Shown here one piece after another: positions 1 to 8,094 of a stretch of DNA of 64,000 nt (positions are counted from its first letter, which is position 1; each line of letters opens with the position of its first letter). The notes beneath the pieces were generated by a model. The model did not search any database and had not been told where the DNA came from. It was given only the letters and a program-made list of their open reading frames with translations. Both the position numbers and the translations under genes were made by a program. The stretch is from Euryarchaeota archaeon Ods02. Its GTDB lineage: Archaea > Halobacteriota > Halobacteria > Halobacteriales > Halorutilaceae. The stretch spans positions 85,854 through 149,853 of the forward strand of contig JAQZDA010000003.1 of NCBI GenBank assembly GCA_028751075.1, written 5' to 3'.

Positions 1-503
1 TCGTAGTCGTGCGCGAACAGTGCGTAGCCGACGTCGACGACGCGGTAACCCGATTCCTCCGCTATCTCACGGATGGGCTCGATCATAGTGCAGTAGTCGT
101 CGGCGTCGAACGACTCCTTCCGGCCTTCGAGGTAGCCGTATCTCTCGAGCGACGCCCAGACACGGGTGTCGACGACGGCGTGACGTTCCGGGTCCAGGGC
201 GGCTGTGACGCAGCTCGCGGTCGGTGCCTTGAACCCCTTCAACGCGGAGATCAACGCTATCTTGCTGAAGTCGTCGTCGACCGCTAAGACGTTCGCCGTC
301 ACCTGTCTGCATCTTTCCTCCGGGTTGTCCTGGACGTGGTGTGCGCTCCTGGTGGAGCTTTCGTACGCTATCTCGTACAGCTGCTCCCGACCCAGGTAAC
401 CCTGTTCCCTGTACCTTTCTCCGTAATCCTCGAGCTTCTCCGGCAGCACCCCCTGTGTTTCGCTGTAGACGTCGAGGTACTCGCTGACTTCGTCGCCGTC
501 CAT
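1..503 (-). CDS. HhH-GPD-like DNA glycosylase-type protein, 3' end off the window
   Basis: An open frame runs leftward from an ATG at 503 and leaves the window, so about 167 residues are visible and the C terminus is missing. The middle reads KGFKAPTASCVTAALDPE then VVDTRVWASLERYGYL. This resembles the helix-hairpin-helix/GPD fold of base-excision glycosylases: a Gly/Pro/Ala-rich turn, then Asp in a V(V/I)D-x-R-x-W motif. No Fe-S cysteine loop is seen in the visible part. An in-frame TTG lies further upstream, after a stop. The gene follows arginase on the same strand with a 57-base gap and may be co-transcribed. Family is inferred from motif shape; the substrate is unknown. Confidence 0.55.
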   Translation of the reverse strand, partial: MDGDEVSEYLDVYSETQGVLPEKLEDYGERYREQGYLGREQLYEIAYESSTRSAHHVQDNPEERCRQVTANVLAVDDDFSKIALISALKGFKAPTASCVTAALDPERHAVVDTRVWASLERYGYLEGRKESFDADDYCTMIEPIREIAEESGYRVVDVGYALFAHDY

Positions 504-560
504 AGCGTCCCTGTAATCGGCGTCGTTCAAACTGCCTTCGGTTCACGTGCTCCTCGGATG

Positions 561-1427
561 TTACAGCGTTCGTCTGCCGAGCAAGCTAGCCACTAGCTCT
601 ACCGCTAGCTCCGCGGTCCGGTTGCTGACGTCGAGTATCGGGTTGACCTCGACGATGTCTAAGCCTGTTACGCGGCAGCTGTGTCGTGCGACGGCCTCCA
701 TCGCTAGATGTGCTTCACGGTATCCGACTCCCCCCCGAACAGGTGTACCCACACCTGGTGCTTCGTCCGGGTCGAGCCAGTCGAGGTCGAGGCTGACGTG
801 TACGCCATCGGTGTCGACTCCAGCGACCTCCAACGCCTCCTCCACCACTTCTCCCACCCCTCGTCGGTCGACGTCGCTCATCGTGTAGACGGTCACGTCG
901 CTGTCAAGTACGTTATCTCGTTCCTCCTCGTCGAGACTGCGAACCCCGACCACAGCTACGTCCTCCTGTCGAACGCAGTCGAACTCTCCACCGGAGAACT
1001 CGCCGTACCCCGTCACCGCGGCGAGAGGCATACCGTGGACGTTACCCGAAGGTGAGGACTCCGTGGTGTTGTAGTCACCGTGGGCGTCGAACCATACTAC
1101 ACCCAGACGACGGTCCTCCGCTAGAGCGGGTACCGAGCCCATCGAAAGAGAGTGATCGCCACCGAGCACGACGTGGACCGGGTCGCCGTCGGCTGCCTCC
1201 ATCTCACTGCGCAGCCTTCTACTGACCTCGTGGACCTCGTCGTCGCTGTCGACGCATCCGACGACAGGTGTGTCTACGTTCCCTCTGTCTTTGACATCGT
1301 ACCCCATCTCCTCGATCTCTTCGACCAAGCCGGCGTAACGAATCGCAGATGAACCCATGTCGACGCCTCGCCGACAGGTTCCGTAGTCGGTTGGTACGCC
1401 GATAACCTCGACATTCCGTGACTCCAT
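561..1427 (-). CDS. Arginase/ureohydrolase family protein
   Basis: Predicted to hydrolyse arginine, or a related guanidino compound, to urea. The N terminus has the arginase-type GVPTDYGTCRRGVDMG segment. The binuclear metal ligands follow in order: GGDHS, WFDAHGD and SLDLDWLDP. About 288 residues is normal for the family. A GTG lies seven codons upstream, but ATG 1427 is preferred because a TTTAATA box is centred 27 bases before it. Agmatinase or formiminoglutamase cannot be excluded, though the N-terminal motif favours arginase. No arginine-catabolic partner is adjacent. Confidence 0.85.
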   Translation of the reverse strand: MESRNVEVIGVPTDYGTCRRGVDMGSSAIRYAGLVEEIEEMGYDVKDRGNVDTPVVGCVDSDDEVHEVSRRLRSEMEAADGDPVHVVLGGDHSLSMGSVPALAEDRRLGVVWFDAHGDYNTTESSPSGNVHGMPLAAVTGYGEFSGGEFDCVRQEDVAVVGVRSLDEEERDNVLDSDVTVYTMSDVDRRGVGEVVEEALEVAGVDTDGVHVSLDLDWLDPDEAPGVGTPVRGGVGYREAHLAMEAVARHSCRVTGLDIVEVNPILDVSNRTAELAVELVASLLGRRTL

Positions 1428-1450
1428 GACGACCTCTACAGATTGCACCG

Positions 1451-1457
1451 TATTAAA
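1451..1457 (-). promoter_or_regulatory. TATA-like box for the arginase gene
   Basis: TTTAATA on the minus strand is centred 27 bases before the chosen ATG at 1427. That is the spacing expected if transcription begins at the start codon (leaderless mRNA). Confidence 0.5.
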
Positions 1458-1508
1458 TTCAGCACCAGTGAGTCGTCAGTATACCGCCGACCTGTTCCGC
1501 TACATCGG

Positions 1509-2483
1509 TCATTCGTGACCACTGACCTCTACGGGTTCGTATGGTTCCTCCAGGTACTCGACGTCACTGTCCGATAGCGACACCTCCGTCGCCTCCACCG
1601 CTTCCTCCAGATGCTCGATGCTGGTAACGCCGACTATGGGTGCGTCTACGACGTCCTTCGACAGAATCCAGGCGAGCGCGACCTGAGCCATCGACAGGCC
1701 TTCGTCCTCCGCTACCTCGTGCACGCGTTCGTTTACCTCTGGGCCGCCGCCTTCCCTGTAGGGGTGGTCGTAGAGGTGTTCCTCGGTGTCACCGCGCTCC
1801 GTCGACCTCACGTCTTCGTCGGGTCGGGTGAGGTAGCCGCGGGCGAGTGGGCTCCAGGGTATCACCGCTACATCTTCACGTGCACACAGCGGCAGCATCT
1901 CCCTCTCTTCCTCGCGGTAGACGAGGTTGTAGTGGTTCTGCATAGAGACGAACCGCTCCAGCCCAAGGCGGTCGCTGGTATGGAGGGCCTCGGCGAACTG
2001 GTGAGTGTACATCGACGACGCGCCGACGTACCGTGTGTTGCCTCGGCGGACCTGGTCGTCGAGAGCGCGGAGAGTCGTCTCTATCGGTGTATCGTAGTCC
2101 CAGCGGTGTATCTGCAAGAGGTCGATGGTGTCGACGTCGAGCCGGTCGAGCGACATCTCCACCTCCTGTTCGATCGCTTTCCGCGACAGGCCACCGCGGT
2201 TGGGTGCGTCGTCCTCCATGTCGAAGTAGCACTTCGTAGCGACGACGCTCTCTTCGCGGTGTCCCTGGATGGCTTCTCCGAGGATGCGTTCGCTTTCGCC
2301 GCGGCTGTAGACGTTCGCGGTGTCGAAGAAGTTCACACCGAGGTCGACAGCGCGTTCAAGTATCGGTAATGCTTCCTCCTTCTCCAGCAGCCAGGGCCGC
2401 CAGTCCCTGCTGCCGAAGCTCATGCAGCCGAGGCATATCTCCGACACCTCCATCCCTGTGTCGCCTAACGTGGTGTACTCCAT
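1509..2483 (-). CDS. Aldo/keto reductase
   Basis: NADPH-dependent oxidoreductase with a TIM-barrel fold, 324 residues. The catalytic tetrad is visible: Asp and Tyr in FFDTANVY, Lys in VATKC and His in LQIHRWD. The cofactor end is marked by WSPLARGYL and by PIVGVTSIEHLEEAVEA. The sequence resembles the YajO/voltage-gated potassium channel beta-like group of AKRs. The physiological substrate cannot be read from the sequence. It is a single gene facing left with an ATG start. A second, shorter AKR of a different subfamily lies at about 30.2 kb. Confidence 0.9.
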   Translation of the reverse strand: MEYTTLGDTGMEVSEICLGCMSFGSRDWRPWLLEKEEALPILERAVDLGVNFFDTANVYSRGESERILGEAIQGHREESVVATKCYFDMEDDAPNRGGLSRKAIEQEVEMSLDRLDVDTIDLLQIHRWDYDTPIETTLRALDDQVRRGNTRYVGASSMYTHQFAEALHTSDRLGLERFVSMQNHYNLVYREEEREMLPLCAREDVAVIPWSPLARGYLTRPDEDVRSTERGDTEEHLYDHPYREGGGPEVNERVHEVAEDEGLSMAQVALAWILSKDVVDAPIVGVTSIEHLEEAVEATEVSLSDSDVEYLEEPYEPVEVSGHE

Positions 2484-2608
2484 ACTGGGTTCTGTGGATG
2501 CCCCCGTATATACTCAATGGGGTGCGATGGCTTTAGCTCCTGAGAGCCCTGTACCTCTCGCAAACCAACCGACGAAACTCTTTTCATCCACTACGGTATG
2601 TCTGATGC

Positions 2609-2971
2609 ATGAAGCGGCGTAGCTTTCTGGTTTCGTCGGTGGCGCTACCGATAGCGGGTTGTATAGAAGGTGCCGACGACATCGTCGTCGAAGACAGGTT
2701 CGAGGAGGGGGAGGTGTCGGAAGGGTTCCCGTTGTTCGAAGGTGACGAACTCACTGTCGAGGCCGAAGCCGGAGACGAAGGGGCGACGTTCGGACTCGAG
2801 CTAACTCACGCGGGAATGCAAGAGGACCCGGAGGTCGAATCCTGGAGTCTAGAAGCGGGGGAGGAGGTAGAGGCCGAGGTGAGGATACGGAGTTCGGACA
2901 GCTTTCAGATCGCCGTTTCGCAGGGCACTGTTGACCTGACCGTGCGTCATACCGGTGTCTCGGGGGTCTGA
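2609..2971 (+). CDS. Small Tat-type lipoprotein, unknown function
   Basis: A 120-residue secreted protein. The N terminus is a twin-arginine-like signal (KRRSF) and hydrophobic stretch ending in a lipobox, LPIAGC, so it is probably lipid-anchored on the outer face of the membrane. The mature part is very acidic and predicted beta-rich, with no recognised domain. It is one of three unrelated small Tat lipoproteins in the window. Its 3' end is followed by an 18-base tandem repeat. Confidence 0.7.
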   Translation: MKRRSFLVSSVALPIAGCIEGADDIVVEDRFEEGEVSEGFPLFEGDELTVEAEAGDEGATFGLELTHAGMQEDPEVESWSLEAGEEVEAEVRIRSSDSFQIAVSQGTVDLTVRHTGVSGV

Positions 2972-2994
2972 TTCCGAAACCTTGTTGACCTCGA

Positions 2995-3048
2995 GCATCG
3001 TCTTGAGGTCCAGCATCGTCTTGAGGTCCAGCATCGTCTTGAGGTCCA
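2995..3048. repeat. Three perfect tandem copies of an 18-base unit
   Basis: The unit GCATCGTCTTGAGGTCCA occurs three times head to tail with no mismatch, just after the lipoprotein gene. Read leftward it would encode repeated MDLKT(M/L), but that frame looks like a shadow. Because 18 is a multiple of three, copy-number change would preserve any reading frame. Confidence 0.95.
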
Positions 3049-3138
3049 TTTCTTCACCTACCGTTTAACCCTTGAATCTTCGCTGCTGCCAGGAGATAAA
3101 CCGGTAGTATGATGTTTTCCCTCGGGCTTTGTCCTCCT

Positions 3139-4845
3139 ATGAAGATACAGATAGATGAAGCTGAAGACGAGGAGATGGCGCGTGCCATCGTCGCAGCGGT
3201 CAGCCAGCATCTCGGGAAACCCGTGGAGATGGTCGCCGACGACGGATCCACCGTCGCGTCGGCGGGAGAGAAGGACGACTGGGACGACGAAGGCACCGTC
3301 GTCACCGAACGCGAGGAAGTCATACGAGAGGACATCGAAGATATACTGAAAGGCAGGAAGGAGGACAAGCAGGAGAAGCTCGCGGAGCTAGACAAGCTGT
3401 TCGTACGTGAACGCCTCGACCTCCTGTTCGACGAGATAGAGTACGAGGACGGGACCTTCGCGTCGTATAGCGAGGACGACGAGCTACCGGCGGACGGAGT
3501 CATCACCGGTGTCGCGAAGATAGACGGCAGGAAGGTCTGTTTCACCGCTAACGACTACACGGTGAAAGCCGGCACCCTCGGCCCCAACGGAGCGGAGAAG
3601 ATAATCCGGATCCAGGAGAAAGCCATGAGGCTCGGCGTCCCGCTAATCCGCCTCATCGACAGCGCGGGAGCGCGTCTGGATCAGGAGTCCCGGGAGCCTG
3701 GAGACACCCACGCCGACCGGTACACCGGCGGCAAGATGTTCTACAACCAGTGCCGGATGAGCGGGAAGATACCGCAGATAGGCGTGCTCTACGGCCCCGA
3801 CATCGCCGGCAGCGCGTACACCCCGGTGTTCTGCGACTACCTCATTATGGTCGAGGAGATGGGTTCCATGGCCATCGCCAGCGCCCGCATCGTCGAGGCG
3901 ATGATCGGCGAAAGCGTGGACATGCAGGAGCTCGGCGGCGCAGACGTCCACAGCAAACACAGCGGAAGCTGCGACATAGTCGTCGAGGACGAGGAGGAAG
4001 CCGTCGAGAAGACCAGACAGATCCTTAACTACCTGCCACAGAACTTCGGCGAGAACCCTCGCCGCGTGGAGCCCCGTCAACCCGAGCTCAACCCCAAGGG
4101 CCTCGACGCCGTCATCCCCGAGAAGAGCCAGAAAGACTACGACGTCAACAACGTGATATCCCGTCTCATCGACCGCGGCAGCTGGCAGGAGCTGAAGCCG
4201 GAGTACGGACAGGAGATAGTCACGGGTCTGGGACGCATCGCCGGCCGCCCCGTCGGAGTCGTCGCGAACCAGCCGAACGTCAACGGCGGAGCCATCTTCC
4301 CCGAAGCCGCCGACAAAGCAAGCGGCTTCGTCTGGACCTGCGACGCCTACAACATCCCACTGCTCTACCTCTGCGACACCCCGGGCTTCATGGTCGGCAC
4401 CCGCGTCGAGCAGCAGGGTGTGCTCCGTAAAGGCCGTAAGTTCATCTACGCAACCTCCAACGCCCAGGTTCCTAAGATCAGCGTGTTGACGAGGAAGGCA
4501 TACGGCGCAGGTATCTACGCGATGGCGGGTCCGTCGTTCGGCCCCGACTACGTCCTCGGCCTACCGTCGACGGAGATAGCGGTGATGGGACCCGAAGCCG
4601 CCGTGCACGCGCTGTTCGGTGACAAGCTCAAGGAGATGGAGGGCGATGCACTGGAGAGCACGAAGGAGATGTTCAAGCAGGAGTACGACAAGTACATCGA
4701 CATCAAGAAGCAGGCGAGCCAGATGGAGATAGACGAGCTCGTCCCCGCCGGCGACCTCCGTGAACAGCTCGAGCGACGGTTCGACGCGCTGGATACGAAG
4801 GAACGACACGACATCGACCGACATCACGGCACCGTGATGTTCTGA
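3139..4845 (+). CDS. Acyl-CoA carboxylase carboxyltransferase (PccB/MmdA type) with extra N-terminal domain
   Basis: Transfers carboxylate between biotin and an acyl-CoA such as propionyl-CoA. From about residue 85 it matches the carboxyltransferase family: KLFVRERLDLLFD, RLIDSAGARL, GPDIAGSAYTPVF in the first half, then ANQPNVNGGAIFPEAADKAS, CDTPGFMVG and a GPSFGPDYVLGLPS region in the second. Before this lies an unusual segment of about 70 residues, starting MKIQIDEAEDEEMARAIV, followed by an acidic linker. ATG 3139 is chosen; an ATG ten codons upstream would add an unlike MMFSLGLCPP peptide. No biotin carboxylase or biotin carrier is in the window. Confidence 0.88.
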   Translation: MKIQIDEAEDEEMARAIVAAVSQHLGKPVEMVADDGSTVASAGEKDDWDDEGTVVTEREEVIREDIEDILKGRKEDKQEKLAELDKLFVRERLDLLFDEIEYEDGTFASYSEDDELPADGVITGVAKIDGRKVCFTANDYTVKAGTLGPNGAEKIIRIQEKAMRLGVPLIRLIDSAGARLDQESREPGDTHADRYTGGKMFYNQCRMSGKIPQIGVLYGPDIAGSAYTPVFCDYLIMVEEMGSMAIASARIVEAMIGESVDMQELGGADVHSKHSGSCDIVVEDEEEAVEKTRQILNYLPQNFGENPRRVEPRQPELNPKGLDAVIPEKSQKDYDVNNVISRLIDRGSWQELKPEYGQEIVTGLGRIAGRPVGVVANQPNVNGGAIFPEAADKASGFVWTCDAYNIPLLYLCDTPGFMVGTRVEQQGVLRKGRKFIYATSNAQVPKISVLTRKAYGAGIYAMAGPSFGPDYVLGLPSTEIAVMGPEAAVHALFGDKLKEMEGDALESTKEMFKQEYDKYIDIKKQASQMEIDELVPAGDLREQLERRFDALDTKERHDIDRHHGTVMF

Positions 4846-4961
4846 CCCCGGACCCTCTGTTACCCGTTCTGGTTCTTAGCTGAGTCTAAAGTCGAATCAA
4901 CTTCATACAGCCTATCCAGTTAGGTAGAGGGGTTTTTGCTCCCGAAAGCCGAAGATGAAGC

Positions 4962-5744
4962 GTGAAGGTCTCCTCACGTCAGAGGACTGCATCGGGTCAG
5001 AGGGCTGCGTCACCGGTCATCGGCGTCGTCCTGCTGGTGGCGGCAGCGGTTCTGCTGGCCGCCGTAGTCGCCGCTTTCGTGCTGGAAGAAGGTGATCCCG
5101 GGGACGCCGTCGCCGCGGGAGTCACCGTGGACGACCGCGGTGACGAGGTGGTTATACAGCACGTCGACCCCGGAGACAGCGAACACGTAGATCTATCTAG
5201 CGACGTCGAAGACAGCTACGACACCACATTGAGGGACGCTTGGTGACCGCGTGGTCGTGGACTTCCAGGCGGACGAGATAAGGTTCGACACGGATGGAGG
5301 GGGGTTCCGGTGGCAGCGTGGTGTCCGAGGAGGCGTCCATCGGTGACTCCGACCCCGAATTCTGCGACGGCAGCGAGCAAGAGGACGAGGAAGAGCAGAA
5401 GGACGAACACAGTGACTATGACGGCGACGCCTACACCTACGACTACAGCTACGGTAACTACGACTACAGCTACAGTTACACCTGGACGGGTGAAGAGGAC
5501 CCAGATCCGAGTCCGAGTCCCTCTCCCCCCGAGCGGTGAGGACTACTGTCCACCGACCGACGACATCGACCCCGACCCCAACCCGGGTCCGGATCCGGAC
5601 CCCGATGAAGGCGCTTACTTCGACGGTGATAGCCATGAAGGCGAGGTTGTAGAGATAGCGGACGCTGAATCCGTGGATATATCCGCGGTCGCGGTCGACG
5701 AAGACGAGGAGAACCTGCTGTTGACGAGGACGGTTGAGTCCTGA
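4962..5744 (+). pseudogene. Type IV pilin-like gene broken by three frameshifts
   Basis: The frame opening at GTG 4962 starts with a class III (pilin/archaellin) signal, QRAASPVIGVVLLVAAAVLL, cut by the PibD/FlaK-type peptidase. It stops early at 5246. Similar coding continues in the next frame (GDRVVVDFQADEIRFDTDGG) to a run of six G near 5296-5302. It then shifts into a Tyr/Asp/Ser-rich stretch (YTYDYSYGNYDYSYSYTW). At a run of six C near 5524 it returns to the first frame and ends at 5744 (VDISAVAVDEDEENLLL). All three shifts are in the same direction and restore the original frame. Joined, they would give about 260 residues. Sequencing error, true decay and phase variation are all possible. 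Confidence 0.7.
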
Positions 5745-5858
5745 AGTTTCTGTGAAGCCAAGAAGGTCGAGTTGTGAAGTTGACCTGAGCGAGGAAGGTC
5801 GAGTCGTCGTGAACTAGCCCTGTACGATGACGCTGGGTCCGTAACCCCTTTTGCTCTG

Positions 5859-6854
5859 TCAGCCGCGTTTCGACAGCTCCTCGACCAAGCTCTCGGGCGT
5901 CTCCCTCGCGACGTTCACCAGCGCGGACTCGAGCTTCTCCTCGACGTCGTCGTCGTGGCTGCACAACACTGCCGATATCTTAGAGACATCCTCTCGGAGC
6001 GCTCCTGGATCCTTCTCCGACACTCGTTCGAGCACGCCCGCTGCCATCAGGGCACCCTCGCCTTCGCCCTCTAGCTCCTCGAACAACGGATCGTAGGACG
6101 TGGATTCGACCGAGTGGACTCCCGCCTGCTCCACGGCTTCCTGGTGTCCTTCACCCTGTGCGTACAACGTCATTACGATCTCGCGGTAGAATCTCAAGCT
6201 TGATCCCTCTGCGACTTGCTGTGTGGTTTCCTGTGTTCTCTCGTCGACTTCGGTGCTTCCGGATTCGTCTTCGGGTTCGTCGGAGGTTCCATCTTCTGCT
6301 TGGATCTCTTCGGTTCCTGTCTCTTCCTGCTGCGTCTCGGACTCCTCGTCCTGGTCGACATCCTTGCTTTCCGACTTTGCCTCACCCTCAGCTTCCTCCT
6401 TCTTCTGAGGGGTCGCTTCCTGGTCTGCTCCGCTACCTCGCTCGGACTTTATCCGTTCCACGGACCAGTTCGCCACTTCCTCGAGGTCCTCATCCCTGTC
6501 AGCGACCTGCTCCAGAAGTTCGATGTGTCTTTCACCTCCGACGAGTCCGAGCGCGAACGCCGCGTTCTTACGGACGTAGTAGTTGTCGTCCTCGACGAAC
6601 TCCTCGAGCTTCTCGCTGTGTTTACCGACCTTCTCCGGCCATCTTTTAGCCGCCTGCACGATCGACTCCGACGTGGATCTTCGTTCCTCGCCCTCCGCAT
6701 GCTGCATCTCCTTGAACAGCTCGGTGATCTCCGCCAACGCCTCCTCCTCGTGATGCGTGACCTCGGTCTCCTCGAGACGTTGCTTCATCTCTTTAGCGCT
6801 CACATCGTCTCCCGCAAGCTTCTGAGACAGATCGTCCATCCCTCCTTCTGTCAT
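5859..6854 (-). CDS. HEAT-repeat-like protein with long acidic linker
   Basis: A 331-residue soluble protein with no signal peptide. Residues about 30-135 look like paired HEAT helices, for example DDNYYVRKNAAFALGLVGG. A low-complexity Glu/Gln/Ser linker spans about 140-225, and a second helical region runs about 225-331. Such scaffolds usually bind proteins; no catalytic motif is seen. ATG 6854 is used, and a second ATG five codons in is equally plausible. It sits alone between the broken pilin gene and a lipid-metabolism block, so context gives no function. Confidence 0.6.
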   Translation of the reverse strand: MTEGGMDDLSQKLAGDDVSAKEMKQRLEETEVTHHEEEALAEITELFKEMQHAEGEERRSTSESIVQAAKRWPEKVGKHSEKLEEFVEDDNYYVRKNAAFALGLVGGERHIELLEQVADRDEDLEEVANWSVERIKSERGSGADQEATPQKKEEAEGEAKSESKDVDQDEESETQQEETGTEEIQAEDGTSDEPEDESGSTEVDERTQETTQQVAEGSSLRFYREIVMTLYAQGEGHQEAVEQAGVHSVESTSYDPLFEELEGEGEGALMAAGVLERVSEKDPGALREDVSKISAVLCSHDDDVEEKLESALVNVARETPESLVEELSKRG

Positions 6855-6930
6855 GATACAGGTAGAAACGAATCCGTTCGTAATAAAGCCCCCTGAGGAT
6901 TAGCCGGTCGAGCAGCGGTTAAGCCTGGCT

Positions 6931-7734
6931 TTACAGCGGCGAGGGAGCTAGCAGCTGGCCGCCGTCGACGGTGTAGTACGCGCCGGTGACGTACTCCGCA
7001 GCCGGTGACGCGAGATACAGGACGGGTGGAACGCAGTCCTCGGGTTCACCGAGTCGGTCGGCGGCGAGGTAGTCGACGACCTGGTCGGCGTAAGCCTCCG
7101 GCAGTATCTCGTCGATGGCTTCCGTGAGTATGACGCCTGGCGCGACTGTGTTACACCGGATGTCGTGGTCACCCCATTCGGCGGCGAGAGTCTGCATGAG
7201 GTTGTGGACTCCGGCTTTGCCGGCGCCGCTGTGGCTGTGATACGGGGCTCCTTCGACGCTGTTGGCGGCGCCCATCGAGATGATGTTGCCGCCGTCGTTC
7301 TCTATCATGTGTTCGCCGACGCTGAAGCTGCAGTAAGCAGTGCCATCGAGTATGGTGCCGACGACGCTGCGCCAGCCGTTCGCGCTGAGGTCGGTTGCGG
7401 GGCATAGGAAGTTCGCGCCGTGGTTGTTCACGAGTATGTCGATGCCGCCGAGCTCGTCGACCACCGTCTCCGTCATCTCGTCGACCCTGTCTCTCTCACG
7501 TACGTCGACGGTGGTGGCGCAGGCGTCAACGCCACGGTTCTCTATCTCCTCGGCAACGGGTTCGAGGTGGTCCATGTCACGGCTGGCGATGGCGACGTCT
7601 GCGCCGAGGTCTGCGAAAGCCAGCGAAAGATGTCTGCCGATGCCGGTTCCTCCGCCGGTGACGAGCACTCGCTCGCCTTCGAAGAGATTGGGGGCGAAAA
7701 GCTCGGTTGCGTCGGGTGTTTCGTCGAAAGCCAT
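6931..7734 (-). CDS. Short-chain dehydrogenase, 2,4-dienoyl-CoA reductase-like
   Basis: NAD(P)-dependent SDR. The cofactor motif is VLVTGGGTGIGRH, followed by NNHGAN and the active-site Ser region SMGAANSVEG. Where ordinary SDRs have YxxxK, this protein has HSGAGKAGV, the arrangement of the 2,4-dienoyl-CoA reductase subgroup. It ends with the usual SDR tail YYTVDGGQ. The start is set at ATG 7734 (MAFDETPD); an in-frame upstream extension is unlike the family. It lies at the end of a leftward row of acyl-CoA genes, suggesting reduction of unsaturated acyl-CoA intermediates. The exact substrate is inferred. Confidence 0.8.
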   Translation of the reverse strand: MAFDETPDATELFAPNLFEGERVLVTGGGTGIGRHLSLAFADLGADVAIASRDMDHLEPVAEEIENRGVDACATTVDVRERDRVDEMTETVVDELGGIDILVNNHGANFLCPATDLSANGWRSVVGTILDGTAYCSFSVGEHMIENDGGNIISMGAANSVEGAPYHSHSGAGKAGVHNLMQTLAAEWGDHDIRCNTVAPGVILTEAIDEILPEAYADQVVDYLAADRLGEPEDCVPPVLYLASPAAEYVTGAYYTVDGGQLLAPSPL

Positions 7735-7784
7735 AGCTGAGTTCTTGCAGGTAGATGCAAAGTATCTATCGGAGGCACCGGTGG

Positions 7785-8057
7785 TCAACCGTGTCTTTCG
7801 TCGAAGTGCCGGCGCGTCTGAATGTACCCGTCCTCAAGCTCCACGACCTCGACGAGGCTGATGTACTCATTGACTGCACGCGTCACCTGACCGCGGTCTC
7901 TACCTGCTTCTACCGCGACCTCGACCGCGAGCTCCTCCCTGACGCGGGAGTCCTCCCGTACGGTGCATAGCACGTCGATTATCTCCCGGACATCCATCTC
8001 TTCTTCCACGTGCTCAACTAGCTCACGGGCTTCCTGCTCGAGTTCGTCAGAGGTCAA
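7785..8057 (-). CDS. Small helical protein, unknown
   Basis: A 90-residue acidic, all-helical protein starting at TTG 8057, which has GAGG nine bases upstream. The C-terminal half (VTRAVNEYISLVEVVELEDGYIQ) has a winged-helix-like helix-strand-strand pattern, so a DNA-binding role is possible but not shown. It lies 37 bases after the BKACE gene and 50 before the dehydrogenase, all on the same strand, so it may be the regulator or a passenger of that operon. I do not recognise a named family. Confidence 0.5.
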   Translation of the reverse strand: MTSDELEQEARELVEHVEEEMDVREIIDVLCTVREDSRVREELAVEVAVEAGRDRGQVTRAVNEYISLVEVVELEDGYIQTRRHFDERHG

Positions 8058-8094
8058 CTTGGATATCCTCGGTGTAAGTAAGACGTGTACTGCG

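Noticed and set aside
67..546. Minus-strand frame of 159 residues
   Set aside because: It is Arg-rich shadow coding; a neighbouring frame from 503 gives the credible HhH-like protein.
2849..3049. Minus-strand frame with repeated MDLKT
   Set aside because: It only reads the 18-base tandem repeat and the antisense of the lipoprotein gene; no family or promoter supports it.
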